The notes under the pieces are model-generated. The model worked only from the letters and a program-made list of their open reading frames with translations, searched no databases and was not told where the DNA came from. Positions 15,189 to 31,304 of a stretch of DNA of 64,000 nucleotides are shown piece after piece (the first letter of the stretch is position 1; every line of letters starts with the position of its first letter). The stretch covers positions 310,001 through 374,000 of the forward strand of contig CAXIUT010000230.1 in NCBI GenBank assembly GCA_964035545.1. The letters run 5' to 3'. Source of the DNA: Bugula neritina (Eukaryota; Bryozoa; Gymnolaemata; Cheilostomatida; Bugulidae). The translations under genes were made by a program, and so were the position numbers.

Positions 15189-16077
15189 CTACATACTGAA
15201 ATATACTGCAACACACTGCGACATACTGCAACATACTAAAATACACTGTAACATATTGAAATACACTGCAACACATTGAAATATACTGCAATGTACCGAA
15301 ATATATGGTAAACTACTGAAATATACTGTCACACATTGAAAAACACTGCAACATACTGAAATATACTGCGACACATTGCAATATACTGTAACATACTGAA
15401 ATATGCTGTTGCACACTGAAATACACTGGAACTCACTGAAATATACTGCAACATACTGAAATACACTGTAACATATTGAAATATACTGCAACATACTGAA
15501 ATACAGTGCTACATACTGAAATATACTGCAACATACTGCAATGTACCGAAATACACTGTAACAAACTGAAATACACTGCAACATACTACAACATTTTGAA
15601 ACACACTGCAACACATTGAAATATACTGCAACATACCTAAATATACGGGAATATACAAAAATATACTGTAACACATTGAAAAATACTGCAACATACTGAA
15701 ATACACTGCAACACACTGAAAAACACTGCAAAATACTGTAACACACTGAAATATACTGCAAAACACTGAAATACACTGCTACATACTGAAATATACTGCA
15801 ACACAGTGCAACATACTGCAACATACTAAAATATACTGCAACATACTGAAATACACTGCTAAATACTGAAATACACTGTAACATACTGAAATACACTGCA
15901 AAATACTACAACATTTTGAAATACACTGCAGAACATTGAAATATACTGCAACATACCTAAATACACGGTAATATACTGAAATATACTGTCACACATTGAA
16001 AAATACTACAAAATACTGAAATACACTGCAACATACTACAACATACTGAAATACGCTGTAATACATTGAAATCCACT

Positions 16078-16082
16078 GCAAC
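16078..16082 (+). other. 1-bp deletion shifting the register (copy 2)
   Basis: Second copy of the AACCATTGA deletion at 11891. Its presence in both copies shows it predates the 4189-bp duplication. Confidence 0.9.
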
Positions 16083-16534
16083 CATTGAAATATACTGTAA
16101 CTCGCTGAAACATACTGTAACTCACTGGAATATAATGTAACACACTGAAATATACTGCAACATACTGAAATACACTGTAACATACTGAAATAAACTGCAA
16201 CATCCTGCAACATACTGAAATACACTGTAACATACTGAAATACACTGCAACATCCTACAAGATACTGAAATACACTGTAACGTATTGATGTACACTGCAA
16301 CACATTGAAGTATTCTGCAACACACTTAAACATACGGCAACATACTGAAATATACTTCGGCACATTGCAATATACTGCAGCATACTGAAATATGCTGTAG
16401 CCTACTGAAATACACTGCATTATACTGAAATACACTGCTACATACTGAAATATACTGCAACATACTGAAATATACTGCGACACATTGCAATATACTGCAA
16501 CATACTGAAATACACTGTAACATATCGAAATATA

Positions 16535-19500
16535 CTGCAACATACTGAAATACAGTGCTACATACTGAAATATACTGCAACATACTGCAACGTACTGAAA
16601 TACACTGTAACATACTGAAATACACTGCAACATACTACAACATATTGAAAGACACTGCAACACATTGAAATATGCTGCAACATACCTAAATATACGGTAA
16701 TATACCAAAATAAACTGTTACACATTGAAAAATACTGCAACATACTGAAATACACTGCAACACCCTGAAAAACACTGCAAAATACTGTAACACACTGAAA
16801 TATACTGCAAAATACTGAAATACACTGCTACATACTTAAATATACTGCAACACACTGCAACATACTGCATTATACTAAAATATACTGCAACATACTGAAA
16901 TACACTGCAAAATACTGAAATACACTGTAACATACTGAAATATACTGCAACATACTGAAGTACACTCCTACATACTGAAATATACTGCAACTCACTGCAA
17001 CATACTGCAACATACTAAAATACACTGTAACATATTGAAATACACTGCAACACATTGAAATATACTGCAAAATATTGAAATACACTGCTACACACTGAAT
17101 TATACTGCAACACACGGCAACATACTGCAACATACTAAAATATACTGCAACATACTGAAATACACTGCAAAATACTGAAATACGCTGTAACATACTGAAA
17201 TATACTGCAACATACTGAAATATACTGCTACATACTGAAATATACTGCAACACACTGCAACATACTGCAACATACTAAAATACACTGTAACATAATGAAA
17301 TACACTGCAACACATTGAAATATACTGCAAAATACTGAAATACACTGCTATATACTGAAATATACTGCAACACACTGCAACATACTGCAACATACTAAAA
17401 TATACTGCAACATACTGAAATACACTGCAAAATACTGAAATACACTGTAACATACTGAAATATACTGCAACATACTGAAATACACTGCTACATACTGAAA
17501 TAAACTGCAACATCCTGCAACATACTGAAATACACTGCAACATACTGAAATACACTGCAACATACTACAACATATTGAAAGACACTGCAACACATTGAAA
17601 TATGCTGCAACATACCTAAATATACGGTAATATACCAAAATAAACTGTTACACATTGAAAAATACTGCAACATACTGAAATACACTGCAACACACTGAAA
17701 AACACTGTAAAATACTGTAACACACTGAAATATACTGCAAAATACTGAAATACACTGCTACATACTTAAATATACTGCAACACACTGCAACATACTGCAA
17801 CATACTAAAATATACTGCAACATACTGAAATACACTGCAAAATACTGAAATACGCTGTAACATACTGAAATATACTGCAACATACTGAAGTACACTCCTA
17901 CATACTGAAATATACTGCAACTCACTGCAACATACTGCAACATACTAAAATACACTGTAACATATTGAAATACACTGCAACACATTGAAATATACTGCAA
18001 AATATTGAAATACACTGCTACACACTGAAATATACTGCAACACACGGTAACATACTGCAACATACTAAAATATACTGCAACATACTGAAATACACTGCAA
18101 AATACTGAAATACGCTGTAACATACTGAAATATACTGCAACATACTGAAATATACTGCTACATACTGAAATATACTGCAACACACTGCAACATACTGCAA
18201 CATACTAAAATACACTGTAACATAATGAAATACACTGCAACACATTGAAATATACTGCAAAATACTGAAATAGACTGTAACGTACTGAAATAAACTGCAA
18301 CATCCTGCAACATACTGAAATACACTGTAACATACTAAAATACACTGCAACATCCTACAAGATACTGAAATACACTGTAACGTATTGAAGTACACTGCAA
18401 CACATTGAAGTATTCTGCAACACACTTAAACATACGGCAACATACTGAAATATACTTCGGCACATTGCAATATACTGCAGCATACTGAAATATGCTGTAG
18501 CCTACTGAAATACACTGCATTATACTGAAATACACTGCTACATACTGAAATATACTGCAACATACTGAAATATACTGCGAAACATTGCAATATACTGTAA
18601 CATACTGAAATATGCTGTAGCACACTGAAATACACTGCAACTCACTGAAATATACTGCAACATACTGAAATACACTGTAACATATTGAAATATACTGCAA
18701 CATACTGAAATACAGTGCTACATACTGAAATATACTGCACCATACTGCAACATACTGAAATACACTGTAACATACTGAAATTCACTGCAACATACTACAA
18801 CATATTGAAAGACACTGCAACACATTGAAATATGCTGCAACATACCTAAATATACGGTAATATACCAAAATAAACTGTTACACATTGAAAAATACTGCAA
18901 CATACTGAAATACACTGCAACACACTGAAAAACACTGCAAAATACTGTAACACACTGAAATATACTGCAAAATACTCAAATACACTGCTACATACTTAAA
19001 TATACTGCAACACACTGCAACATACTGCAACATACTAAAATATACTGCAACATACTGAAATACACTGCAAAATACTGAAATACACTGTAACATACTGAAA
19101 TATACTGCAACATACTGAAGTACACTCCTACATACTGAAATATACTGCAACTCACTGCAACATACTGTAACATACTAAAATACACTGTAACATATTGAAA
19201 TACACTGCAACACATTGAAATATACTGCAAAATATTGAAATACACTGCTACACACTGAAATATACTGCAACACACGGCAACATACTGCAACATACTAAAA
19301 TATACTGCAACATACTGAAATACACTGCAAAATACTGAAATACGCTGTAACATACTGAAATATACTGCAACATACTGAAATATACTGCTACATACTGAAA
19401 TATACTGCAACACACTGCAACATACTGCAACATACTAAAATACACTGTAACATAATAAAATACACTGCAACACATTGAAATATACTGCAAAATACTGAAA

Positions 19501-20640
19501 TACACTGCTATATACTGAAATATACTGCAACACACTGCAACATACTGCAACATACTAAAATATACTGCAACATACTGAAAAACTCTGCAAAATACTGAAA
19601 TACACTGTAACATACTGAAATATACTGCAACATACTACAACATTTTGAAATACACTGCAATTCATTGAAATATACTGCAACATACCTAAATATACGGTAA
19701 TATACTGAAATATACTGTAACACATTGAAAAATACTACAAAATACTGAAATACACTGCAACATACTACAACATACTGAAATATGCTGTAATACATTGAAA
19801 TCCACTGCAACACATTGAAATATACTGTAACTCGCTGAAACATACTGTAACTCACTGAAATATAGTGTAATATACGGAAATGTACTGTAAAATATTGGAA
19901 TATAATGTAACACACTGAAATATACTGCAACATACTGAAATACACTGTAACATACTGAAATAAACTGCAACATCCTGCAACATACTGAAATACACTGTAA
20001 CATACTGAAATACACCGCAACATCCTACAAGATACTGAAATACACTGTAACGTATTGAAGTACACTGCAACACATTGAAGTATTCTGCAACACACTTAAA
20101 CATACGGCAACATACTGAAATATACTTCGGCACATTGCAATATAGTGCAGCATACTGAAATATGCTGTAGCCTACTGAAATACACTGCATTATACTGAAA
20201 TACACTGCTACATACTGAAATATACTGCAACATACTGAAATATACTGCGACACATTGCAATATACTGTAACATACTGAAATATGCTGTAGCACACTGAAA
20301 TACACTGCAACTCACTGAAATATACTGCAACATACTGAAATACACTGTAACATATTGAAATATACTGCAACATACTGAAATACAGTGCTACATACTGAAA
20401 TATACTGCAACATACTGCAACATACTGAAATACACTGTAACATACTGAAATACACTGCAACATACTACAACATATTGAAAGACACTGCAACACATTGAAA
20501 TATGCTGCAACATACCTAAATATACGGTAATATACCAAAAAAAACTGTTACACATTGAAAAATACTGCAACATACTGAAATACACTGCAACACACTGAAA
20601 AACACTGCAAAATACAGTAACACACTGAAATATACTGCAA
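16535..20640 (+). repeat. Source or sister of the 42-kb-distant copy at 58522-62626
   Basis: Landmarks here recur 41,987 bp away (41,986 after the single-base deletion at about 59855). Part of it, 16535-19505, also recurs at 35714-38679 with a spacing of 19,174 bp. The three-way match shows the same ~3-kb string at three widely separated sites in one orientation. It includes a 930-bp and a 1230-bp subunit step. Confidence 0.88.
17789..18337 (+). repeat. Link between the 4189-bp and 7408-bp units
   Basis: Ordinary monomers. It continues the higher-order string running on from 16535 and contains no register shift or unusual module. Confidence 0.75.
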
Positions 20641-21157
20641 AATACTGAAATACACTGCTACATACTTAAATATACTGCAACACACTGCAACATACTGCAA
20701 CATACTAAAATATACTGCAACATACTGAAATACACTGCAAAATACTGAAATACACTGTAACATACTGAAATATACTGCAACATACTGAAGTACACTCCTG
20801 CATACTGAAATATACTGCAACTCACTGCAACATACTGCAACATACTAAAATACACTGTAACATATTGAAATACACTGCAACACATTGAAATATACTGCAA
20901 AATATTGAAATACACTGCTACACACTGAAATGTACTGCAACACATGGCAACATACTGCAACATACTAAAATATACTGCAACATACTGAAATACACTGCAA
21001 AATACTGAAATACGCTGTAACATACTGAAATATACTGCAACATACTGAAATATACTGCTACATACTGAAATATACTGCAACACACTGCAACATACTGCAA
21101 CATACTAAAATACACTGTAACATAATGAAATACACTGCAACACATTGAAATATACTG

Positions 21158-24100
21158 CAAAATACTGAAATACACTGCTATATACTGAAATATACTGCAA
21201 CACACTGAAACATACTGCAACATACTAAAATATACTGCAACATACTGAAATACACTGCAACACAGTGAAATATACTGCAATGTGCCGAAATATATGGTAA
21301 ACTACTGAAATATACTGTCACACATTGAATATTACTGCAACATACTGAAATAAACTGCGACACATTGCTATATACTGTAACATACCGAAATATGCTGTAG
21401 CACATTGAAATACACTGCAACTCACTGAAATACAGTGCTACATACTGAAATATACTGCAACATACTGCAACATACTGAAATACACTGTAACAAACTGAAA
21501 TACACTGCAACATACTACAACATTTTGAAACACACTGCAACACATTGAAATATACTGCAACATACCTAAATATACGGTAATATACCAAAATATACTGTAA
21601 CACATTGAAAAATACTGCAACATACTGAAATACACTGCAACACACTGAAAAACACTGCAAAATACTGTAACACACTGAAATAAACTGCAAAACACTGAAA
21701 TACACTGCTACATACTGAAATATACTGCAACACAGTGCAACATGCTGCAACATACTAAAATATACTGCAACATACTGAAATACACTGCAAAATACTGAAA
21801 TACACTGTAACATACTGAAATACACTGCAAAATACTACAACATTTTGACATACACTGGAATACATTGAAATATACTGCAACATACCTAAATATACGGTAA
21901 TATACTGAAATATACTGTAACACATTGAAAAATACTACAAAATACTGAAATACACTGCAACATACTACAACATACTGAAATACGCTGTAATACATTGAAA
22001 TCCACTGCAACACATTGAAATATAGTGTAACTCGCTGAAACATACTGTAACTCACTGAAATATAGTGTAATATACGGAAATGTACTGTAAAATACTGGAA
22101 TATAATGTAACACACTGAAATATACTGCAACATACTGAAATACACTGTAACTTACTGAAATATACTGCAACATCCTGCAACATACTGAAATACACTGTAA
22201 CATACTGAAATACACTGCAACATCCTACAAGATACTGAAATACACTGTAACGGATTGAAGTACACTGCAACACATTGAAGTATTCTGCAACACACTTAAA
22301 CATACGGCAACATACTGAAATATACTTCGGCACATTGCAATATACTGCAGCATACTGAAATATGCTGTAGCCTACTGAAATACACTGCATTATACTGAAA
22401 TACACTGCTACATACTGAAATATACTGCAACATACTGAAATACACTGTAATATGCTGAATTACACTGCAACACATTGAAATATACTGCAACATAGCAAAA
22501 TATATATTAAACTACTGAAAAATACTTTAACACATTGAAAAATACTGCAACATACATAATTATACTGTAACACACTGAAATATACTGCAACATACTGAAA
22601 TACACTGTAAAATACTGAAATACACTGCAACATACTACAACATATTGAAAAACACTGCAACACATTGAATATACTGCAACATACCTAAATATGCGGTAAT
22701 ACACTGAAATAAACTCTAACACATTGAAAATACTGCAACATACTGAAATACACTGCAACACACCGAAATATAATGCAAAATAAAACAACATACTGAAATA
22801 CACTGTAACATATTGAAATACACTGTAACACATTGAAATATACTGCAACATACCGAGATATATTATAAACTACTGAAATATACTGTAACACATTGAAAAA
22901 TACTGCAACATACTGAAATTTCTTGCGACACATTGCAATATACTGTAACATACTGAAATATGCTGTAGCACACTGAAATATACTGCAAAATACTGAAATA
23001 CACTAAAACATATTGAAAAATACTGCAACATACTGAAATACACTGTAACATACTGAAATGCACTGCAAAATACTACAACATATTGAAATACACTGCAACA
23101 TACCTAAATATTCGGTAAGATACTGAAATATACTGTAACACATTGAAAAAGTACAGCAACATACTGAAAAATACTGCAAGATACTGCAACATACTAAAAT
23201 ACACTGTAACATAATGAAACACACTGCAACATACTGTATTATACTGACATACACTGGAACATAATGAAATACACTGCAACAAATTGAAGTATACTGCAAC
23301 ACACCGAAACATACGGCAACATACTGAAATATACTGCGACAGATTGAAATGTACAGCAACATACTGAAATATACTGCGACACATTGCAAAATACTGCAAC
23401 ATACTGAAATACGCGGTAATATATTGAAATACACTGCAACACATTGAAGTATACTGTAACTCGCTGAAATATAGTGTAATATACGGAAATGTACTGTAAC
23501 ATACTGGAATATACTGTAACACACTGAAGTATACTGCAACATACTGAAATGCAGTGCTACATACTGAAATATACTGCAACACACTGAAATACACCGCAAA
23601 ATACTACAACATACTGAAATACACTGTAACATATTGAAATACACTGCAACACATTGAAACATACTGCAATGTACCGAAATATATGGTAAACTACTGAAAT
23701 ATACTGTCACACATTGCAATATACTGTAACATACTGAAATATGCTGTAGCACATTGAAATACACTGCAACTCACTGAAATATACTGCAACATACTGAAAT
23801 AGACTGCAACACATTGAAATATACTACTACACACTGCAACATTTGGCAACATACTGAAATATACTGCGACACATTGCAGTATACTGAAACATACTGAAAT
23901 ATGCTGTAGCACACCGAAATACACTGCAACTCACTGAAATATACTGCAACATACTGAAATACACTGTGACATACTGAAATATACTGCGACATACTGCACC
24001 ATACTGAAATACACTGTAACATACTGAAATACACTGCAACACATTGAAATATACTGCAAAATACTGAAATACAGTGCTACATACTGAAAGATACTGCAAC

Positions 24101-27100
24101 ATACCGAAATACACTGTAACATGTTGAAATATACTGCAACATACCTAAATATACGGTAATATACCAAAATATACTGTAACACATTGAAAAATACTGCAAC
24201 ATACTGAAATACACTGCAACCTCTGAAAAACACTGCAAAATACTGTAACACACTCAAATATACTGCAAAACACCGAAATACACTGCTACATACTGAAATA
24301 TACTGCAACACACTGCAACAAACTGCAACATACTAAAATATACTGCAACATACTGAAATACACTGCAAAATACTGAAATACACTGTAACATACTGAAATA
24401 TACTGCGACACATTGCAATATACTGTAACATACTGAAATATGCTGTAGCACACTGAAATACACTGCAACTCACTGAAATATACTGCAACATACTGAAATA
24501 CACTGTAACATATTGAAATATACTGCAACATACTGCAACATACTGAAATACACTGGAACATATTGAATTACACTGCAACAAATTGAAGTATACTGCAACA
24601 CACTGAAACACACTGAATTACACCGCAAAACACTACAACATACTGAAACATACTGCAACATACTGAAATACACTACTACATACTGAAATATACTGCAACA
24701 TACTGCACCATACTGAAATACACTGTAACATACTGAAATACACTGCAACATAATACAATATATTGAAATACACTGCAACACATTGAAATATACTGCAACA
24801 TACTGAAATATACTGCGACACATTGCAATATACTGTAACATACTGAAATATGCTGTAGCACATTGAAATACACTGCAACTCACTGAAATATACTGCAACA
24901 TACTGATATACACTGTAACATATTGAAATACACTGCAACATACTGAAATACAGTGCTACATACTGAAATATACTGCAACATAGTGCAACATACTGAAATA
25001 CACTGTAACAAACAGAAATACACTGCAACATACTACAACATTTTGAAACACACTGCAACACATTGAAATATACTGCAACATACCTAGAAATACGGTAATA
25101 TACCAAAATATACTGTAACACATTGAAAAATACTGCAACATACTGAAATACACTGCAACACACTGAAAGACACTGCAAAATACTGTAACACACTGAAATA
25201 TACTGCAAAACACTGAAATACACTGCTACATACTGAAATATACTGCAACACAGTGCAACATACTGCAACATACTAAAATATACTGCAACATACTGAAATA
25301 CACTGCAAAATACTGATTTACACTGTAACATACTGAAATACACTGCAAAATACTACAACATTTTGAAATACACTGCAATACATTGAAATATACTCCAACA
25401 TACCTAAATATACGGTAATATACTGAAATATACTGTAACACATTGAAAAATACTACAAAATACTGAAATACACTGCAACATACTACAACATACTGAAATA
25501 CGCTGTAATACATTGAAATCAACTGCAACACATTGAAATATACTGTAACTCGCTGAAACATACTGTAACTCACTGAAATATAGTGTAATATACGGAAATG
25601 TACTGTAAAATACTGGAATATAATGTAACACACTGAAATATACTGCAACATACTGAAATACACTGAAACATACTGAAATATACTGCAACATCCTGCAACA
25701 TACTGAAATACACTGCAACATACTGAAATACACTGAAACATACTGAAATACACTGCAACATCCTACAAGATACTGAAATACACTGTAACGTATTGAAGTA
25801 CACTGCAACACATTGAAGTATTCTGCAACACACTTAAACATACGGCAACATACTGAAATATACTTCGGCACATTGCAATATACTGCAGCATACTGAAATA
25901 TGCTGTAGCCTACTGAAATACACTGCATTATACTGAAATACACTGCTACATACTGAAATATACTGCAACATACTGAAATATACTGCGAAACATTGCAATA
26001 TACTGTAACATACTGAAATATGCTGTAGCACACTGAAATACACTGCAACTCACTGAAATATACTGCAACATACTGAAATACACTGTAACATATTGAAATA
26101 TACTGCAACATACTGAAATACAGTGCTACATACTGAAATATGCTGCACCATACTGCAACATACTGAAATACACTGTAACATACTGAAATTCACTGCAACA
26201 TACTACAACATATTGAAAGACACTGCAACACATTGAAATATGCTGCAACATACCTAAATATACGGTAATATACCAAAATAAACTGTTACACATTGAAAAA
26301 TACTGCAACATACTGAAATACACTGCAACACACTGAAAAACACTGCAAAATACTGTAACACACTGAAATATACTGCAAAATACTCAAATACACTGCTACA
26401 TACTTAAATATACTGCAACACACTGCAACATACTGCAACATACTAAAATATACTGCAACATACTGAAATACACTGCAAAATACTGAAATACACTTTAACA
26501 TACTGAAATATACTGCAACATACTGAAGTACACTCCTACATACTGAAATATACTGCAACTCACTGCAACATACTGCAACATACTAAAATACACTGTAACA
26601 TATTGAAATACACTGCAACACATTGAAATATACTGCAAAATATTGAAATACACTGCTACACACTGAAATATACTGCAACACACGGCAACATACTGCAACA
26701 TACTAAAATATACTGCAACATACTGAAATACACTGCAAAATACTGAAATACGCTGTAACATACTGAAATATACTGCAACATACTGAAATATACTGCTACA
26801 TACTGAAATATACTGCAACACACTGCAACATACTGCAACATACTAAAATACACTGTAACATAATAAAATACACTGCAACACATTGAAATATACTGCAAAA
26901 TACTGAAATACACTGCTATATACTGAAATATACTGCAACACACTGCAACATACTGCAACATACTAAAATATACTGCAACATACTGAAAAACTCTGCAAAA
27001 TACTGAAATACACTGTAACATACTGAAATATACTGCAACATACTACAACATTTTGAAATACACTGCAATTCATTGAAATATACTGCAACATACCTAAATA

Positions 27101-27850
27101 TACGGTAATATACTGAAATATACTGTAACACATTGAAAAATACTACAAAATACTGAAATACACTGCAACATACTACAACATACTGAAATACGCTGTAATA
27201 CATTGAAATCCACTGCAACACATTGAAATATACTGTAACTCGCTGAAACATACTGTAACTCACTGAAATATAGTGTAATATACGGAAATGTACTGTAAAA
27301 TACTGGAATATAATGTAACACACTGAAATATACTGCAACATACTGAAATACACTGTAACATACTGAAATAAACTGCAACATCCTGCAACATACTGAAATA
27401 CACTGTAACATACTGAAATACACTGCAACATCCTACAAGATACTGAAATACACTGTAACGTATTGAAGTACACTGCAACACATTGAAGTATTCTGCAACA
27501 CACTTAAACATACGGCAACATACTGAAATATACTTCGGCACATTGCAATATACTGCAGCATACTGAAATATGCTGTAGCCTACTGAAATACACTGCATTA
27601 TACTGAAATACACTGCTACATACTGAAATATACTGCAACATACTGAAATATACTGCGACACATTGCAATATACTGTAACATACTGAAATATGCTGTAGCA
27701 CACTGAAATACACTGCAACTCACTGAAATATACTGCAACATACTGAAATACACTGTAACATATTGAAATATACTGTAACATACTGAAATACAGTGCTACA
27801 TACTGAAATATACTGCACCATACTGCAACATAATGAAATACACTGTAACA
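21158..27850 (+). repeat. 6.7-kb segment repeated 20,013 bp downstream
   Basis: This segment matches 41172-47863. The spacing is 20,014 bp at the left and 20,013 after a private 1-bp deletion at about 42091. The match spans block B2 and its long (+200 bp) subtype, which is otherwise found only in B5. Corrected for register shifts between the copies, the spacing is 2002 whole monomers. Confidence 0.9.
22449..24226 (+). repeat. Block B, copy B2 (long subtype)
   Basis: Length 1778 bp, with register shifts near 22667 (-1), 22727 (-1), 23146 (+1) and 24220 (-1). It carries a 240-bp run at about 23581-23820 where the short subtype has only 40 bp, giving +200 bp. It shares this with B5 alone. Confidence 0.9.
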
Positions 27851-27880
27851 TATTGAAATACACTGCAACACACTGAAAAA
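27845..27880 (+). other. 130-bp deletion junction
   Basis: Relative to copy 1 of the 7408-bp unit and to the 47.8-kb relative, 130 bp (13 monomers) are missing here. The spacing changes from 7408 to 7278 bp between the landmarks at 27504 and 27936. The loss is an exact number of monomers. Confidence 0.8.
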
Positions 27881-29726
27881 CACTGCAAAATACAGTAACA
27901 CACTGAAATATACTGCAAAATACTGAAATACACTGCTACATACTTAAATATACTGCAACACACTGCAACATACTGCAACATACTAAAATATACTGCAACA
28001 TACTGAAATACACTGCAAAATACTGAAATACACTGTAACATACTGAAATATACTGCAACATACTGAAGTACACTCCTGCATACTGAAATATACTGCAACT
28101 CACTGCAACATACTGCAACATACTAAAATACACTGTAACATATTGAAATACACTGCAACACATTGAAATATACTGCAAAATATTGAAATACACTGCTACA
28201 CACTGAAATGTACTGCAACACATGGCAACATACTGCAACATACTAAAATATACTGCAACATACTGAAATACACTGCAAAATACTGAAATACGCTGTAACA
28301 TACTGAAATATACTGCAACATACTGAAATATACTGCTACATACTGAAATATACTGCAACACACTGCAACATACTGCAACATACTAAAATACACTGTAACA
28401 TAATGAAATACACTGCAACACATTGAAATATACTGCAAAATACTGAAATACACTGCTATATACTGAAATATACTGCAACACACTGAAACATACTGCAACA
28501 TACTAAAATATACTGCAACATACTGAAATACACTGCAACACAGTGAAATATACTGCAATGTGCCGAAATATATGGTAAACTACTGAAATATACTGTCACA
28601 CATTGAATATTACTGCAACATAATGAAATAAACTGCGACACATTGCTATATACTGTAACATACCGAAATATGCTGTAGCACATTGAAATACACTGCAACT
28701 CACTGAAATACAGTGCTACATACTGAAATATACTGCAACATACTGCAACATACTGAAATACACTGTAACAAACTGAAATACACTGCAACATACTACAACA
28801 TTTTGAAACACACTGCAACACATTGAAATATACTGCAACATACCTAAATATACGGTAATATACCAAAATATACTGTAACACATTGAAAAATACTGCAACA
28901 TACTGAAATACACTGCAACACACTGAAAAACACTGCAAAATACTGTAACACACTGAAATAAACTGCAAAACACTGAAATACACTGCTACATACTGAAATA
29001 TACTGCAACACAGTGCAACATGCTGCAACATACTAAAATATACTGCAACATACTGAAATACACTGCAAAATACTGAAATACACTGTAACATACTGAAATA
29101 CACTGCAAAATACTACAACATTTTGACATACACTGGAATACATTGAAATATACTGCAACATACCTAAATATACGGTAATATACTGAAATATACTGTAACA
29201 CATTGAAAAATACTACAAAATACTGAAATACACTGCAACAAACTACAACATACTGAAATACGCTGTAATACATTGAAATCCACTGCAACACATTGAAATA
29301 TAGTGTAACTCGCTGAAACATACTGTAACTCACTGAAATATAGTGTAATATACGGAAATGTACTGTAAAATACTGGAATATAATGTAACACACTGAAATA
29401 TACTGCAACATACTGAAATACACTGTAACTTACTGAAATATACTGCAACATCCTGCAACATACTGAAATACACTGTAACATACTGAAATACACTGCAACA
29501 TCCTACAAGATACTGAAATACACTGTAACGTATTGAAGTACACTGCAACACATTGAAGTATTCTGCAACACACTTAAACATACGGCAACATACTGAAATA
29601 TACTTCGGCACATTGCAATATACTGCAGCATACTGAAATATGCTGTAGCCTACTGAAATACACTGCATTATACTGAAATACACTGCTACATACTGAAATA
29701 TACTGCAACATACTGAAATACACTGT

Positions 29727-31304
29727 AATATGCTGAATTACACTGCAACACATTGAAATATACTGCAACATAGCAAAATATATATTAAACTACTGAAAAA
29801 TACTTTAACACATTGAAAAATACTGCAACATACATAATTATACTGTAACACACTGAAATATACTGCAACATACTGAAATACACTGTAAAATACTGAAATA
29901 CACTGCAACATACTACAACATATTGAAAAACACTGCAACACATTGAATATACTGCAACATACCTAAATATGCGGTAATATACTGAAATAAACTCTAACAC
30001 ATTGAAAATACTGCAACATACTGAAATACACTGCAACACACCGAAATATAATGCAAAATAAAACAACATACTGAAATACACTGTAACATATTGAAATACA
30101 CTGTAACACATTGAAATATACTGCAACATACCGAGATATATTGTAAACTACTGAAATATACTGTAACACATTGAAAAATACTGCAACATACTGAAATTTC
30201 TTGCGACACATTGCAATATACTGTAACATACTGAAATATGCTGTAGCACACTGAAATATACTGCAAAATACTGAAATACACTAAAACATATTGAAAAATA
30301 CTGCAACATACTGAAATACACTGTAACATACTGAAATGCACTGCAAAATACTACAACATATTGAAATACACTGCAACATACCTAAATATTCGGTAAGATA
30401 CTGAAATATACTGTAACACATTAAAAAAGTACAGCAACATACTGAAAAATACTGCAAGATACTGCAACATACTAAAATACACTGTAACATAATGAAACAC
30501 ACTGCAACATACTGCATTATACTGACATACACTGGAACATAATGAAATACACTGCAACAAATTGAAGTATACTGCAACACACCGAAACATACGGCAACAT
30601 ACTGAAATATACTGCGACAGATTGAAATGTACAGCAACATACTGAAATATACTGCGACACATTGCAAAATACTGCAACATACTGAAATACGCGGTAATAT
30701 ATTGAAATACACTGCAACACATTGAAATATACTGTAACTCGCTGAAATATAGTGTAATATACGGAAATGTACTGTAACATACTGGAATATACTGTAACAC
30801 ACTGAAGTATACTGCAACATACTGAAATGCAGTGCTACATACTGAAATATACTGCAACATACTGCAACATATTCAAATACACTGTAACATACTGAAATAT
30901 ACTACTACACACTGCAACATTTGGCAACATACTGAAATATACTGCGACACATTGCAGTATACTGAAACATACTGAAATATGCTGTAGCACACCGAAATAC
31001 ACTGCAACTCACTGAAATATACTGCAACATACTGAAATACACTGTGACATACTGAAATATACTGCGACATACTGCACCATACTGAAATACACTGTAACAT
31101 ACTGAAATACACTGCAACACATTGAAATATACTGCAAAATACTGAATTACAGTGCTACATACTGAAAGATACTGCAACATACCGAAATACACTGTAACAT
31201 GTTGAAATATACTGCAACATACCTAAATATACGGTAATATACCAAAATATACTGTAACACATTGAAAAATACTGCAACATACTGAAATACACTGCAACCT
31301 CTGA
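29727..31304 (+). repeat. Block B, copy B3 (short subtype)
   Basis: Length 1578 bp, with register shifts near 29945 (-1), 30005 (-1), 30424 (+1) and 31299 (-1). It starts 7278 bp after B2 and ends 7078 bp after B2's end, the difference being the 200-bp run absent here. Confidence 0.9.

Larger units (their letters stand above)
9411..17788 (+). repeat. Two full tandem copies of a 4189-bp unit
   Basis: Copy 1 is 9411-13599 and copy 2 is 13600-17788, joined head to tail. Landmarks throughout keep a spacing of exactly 4189 bp. This equals 419 monomers less one base, because both copies carry the same 1-bp deletion (11891 and 16080). Copies are almost identical; differences seen include 10795 against 14984, 11358 against 15547 and 11468-11470 against 15657-15659. 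Beyond 17788 the sequence no longer follows the start of the unit, so there are two copies and no partial third. Confidence 0.93.
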
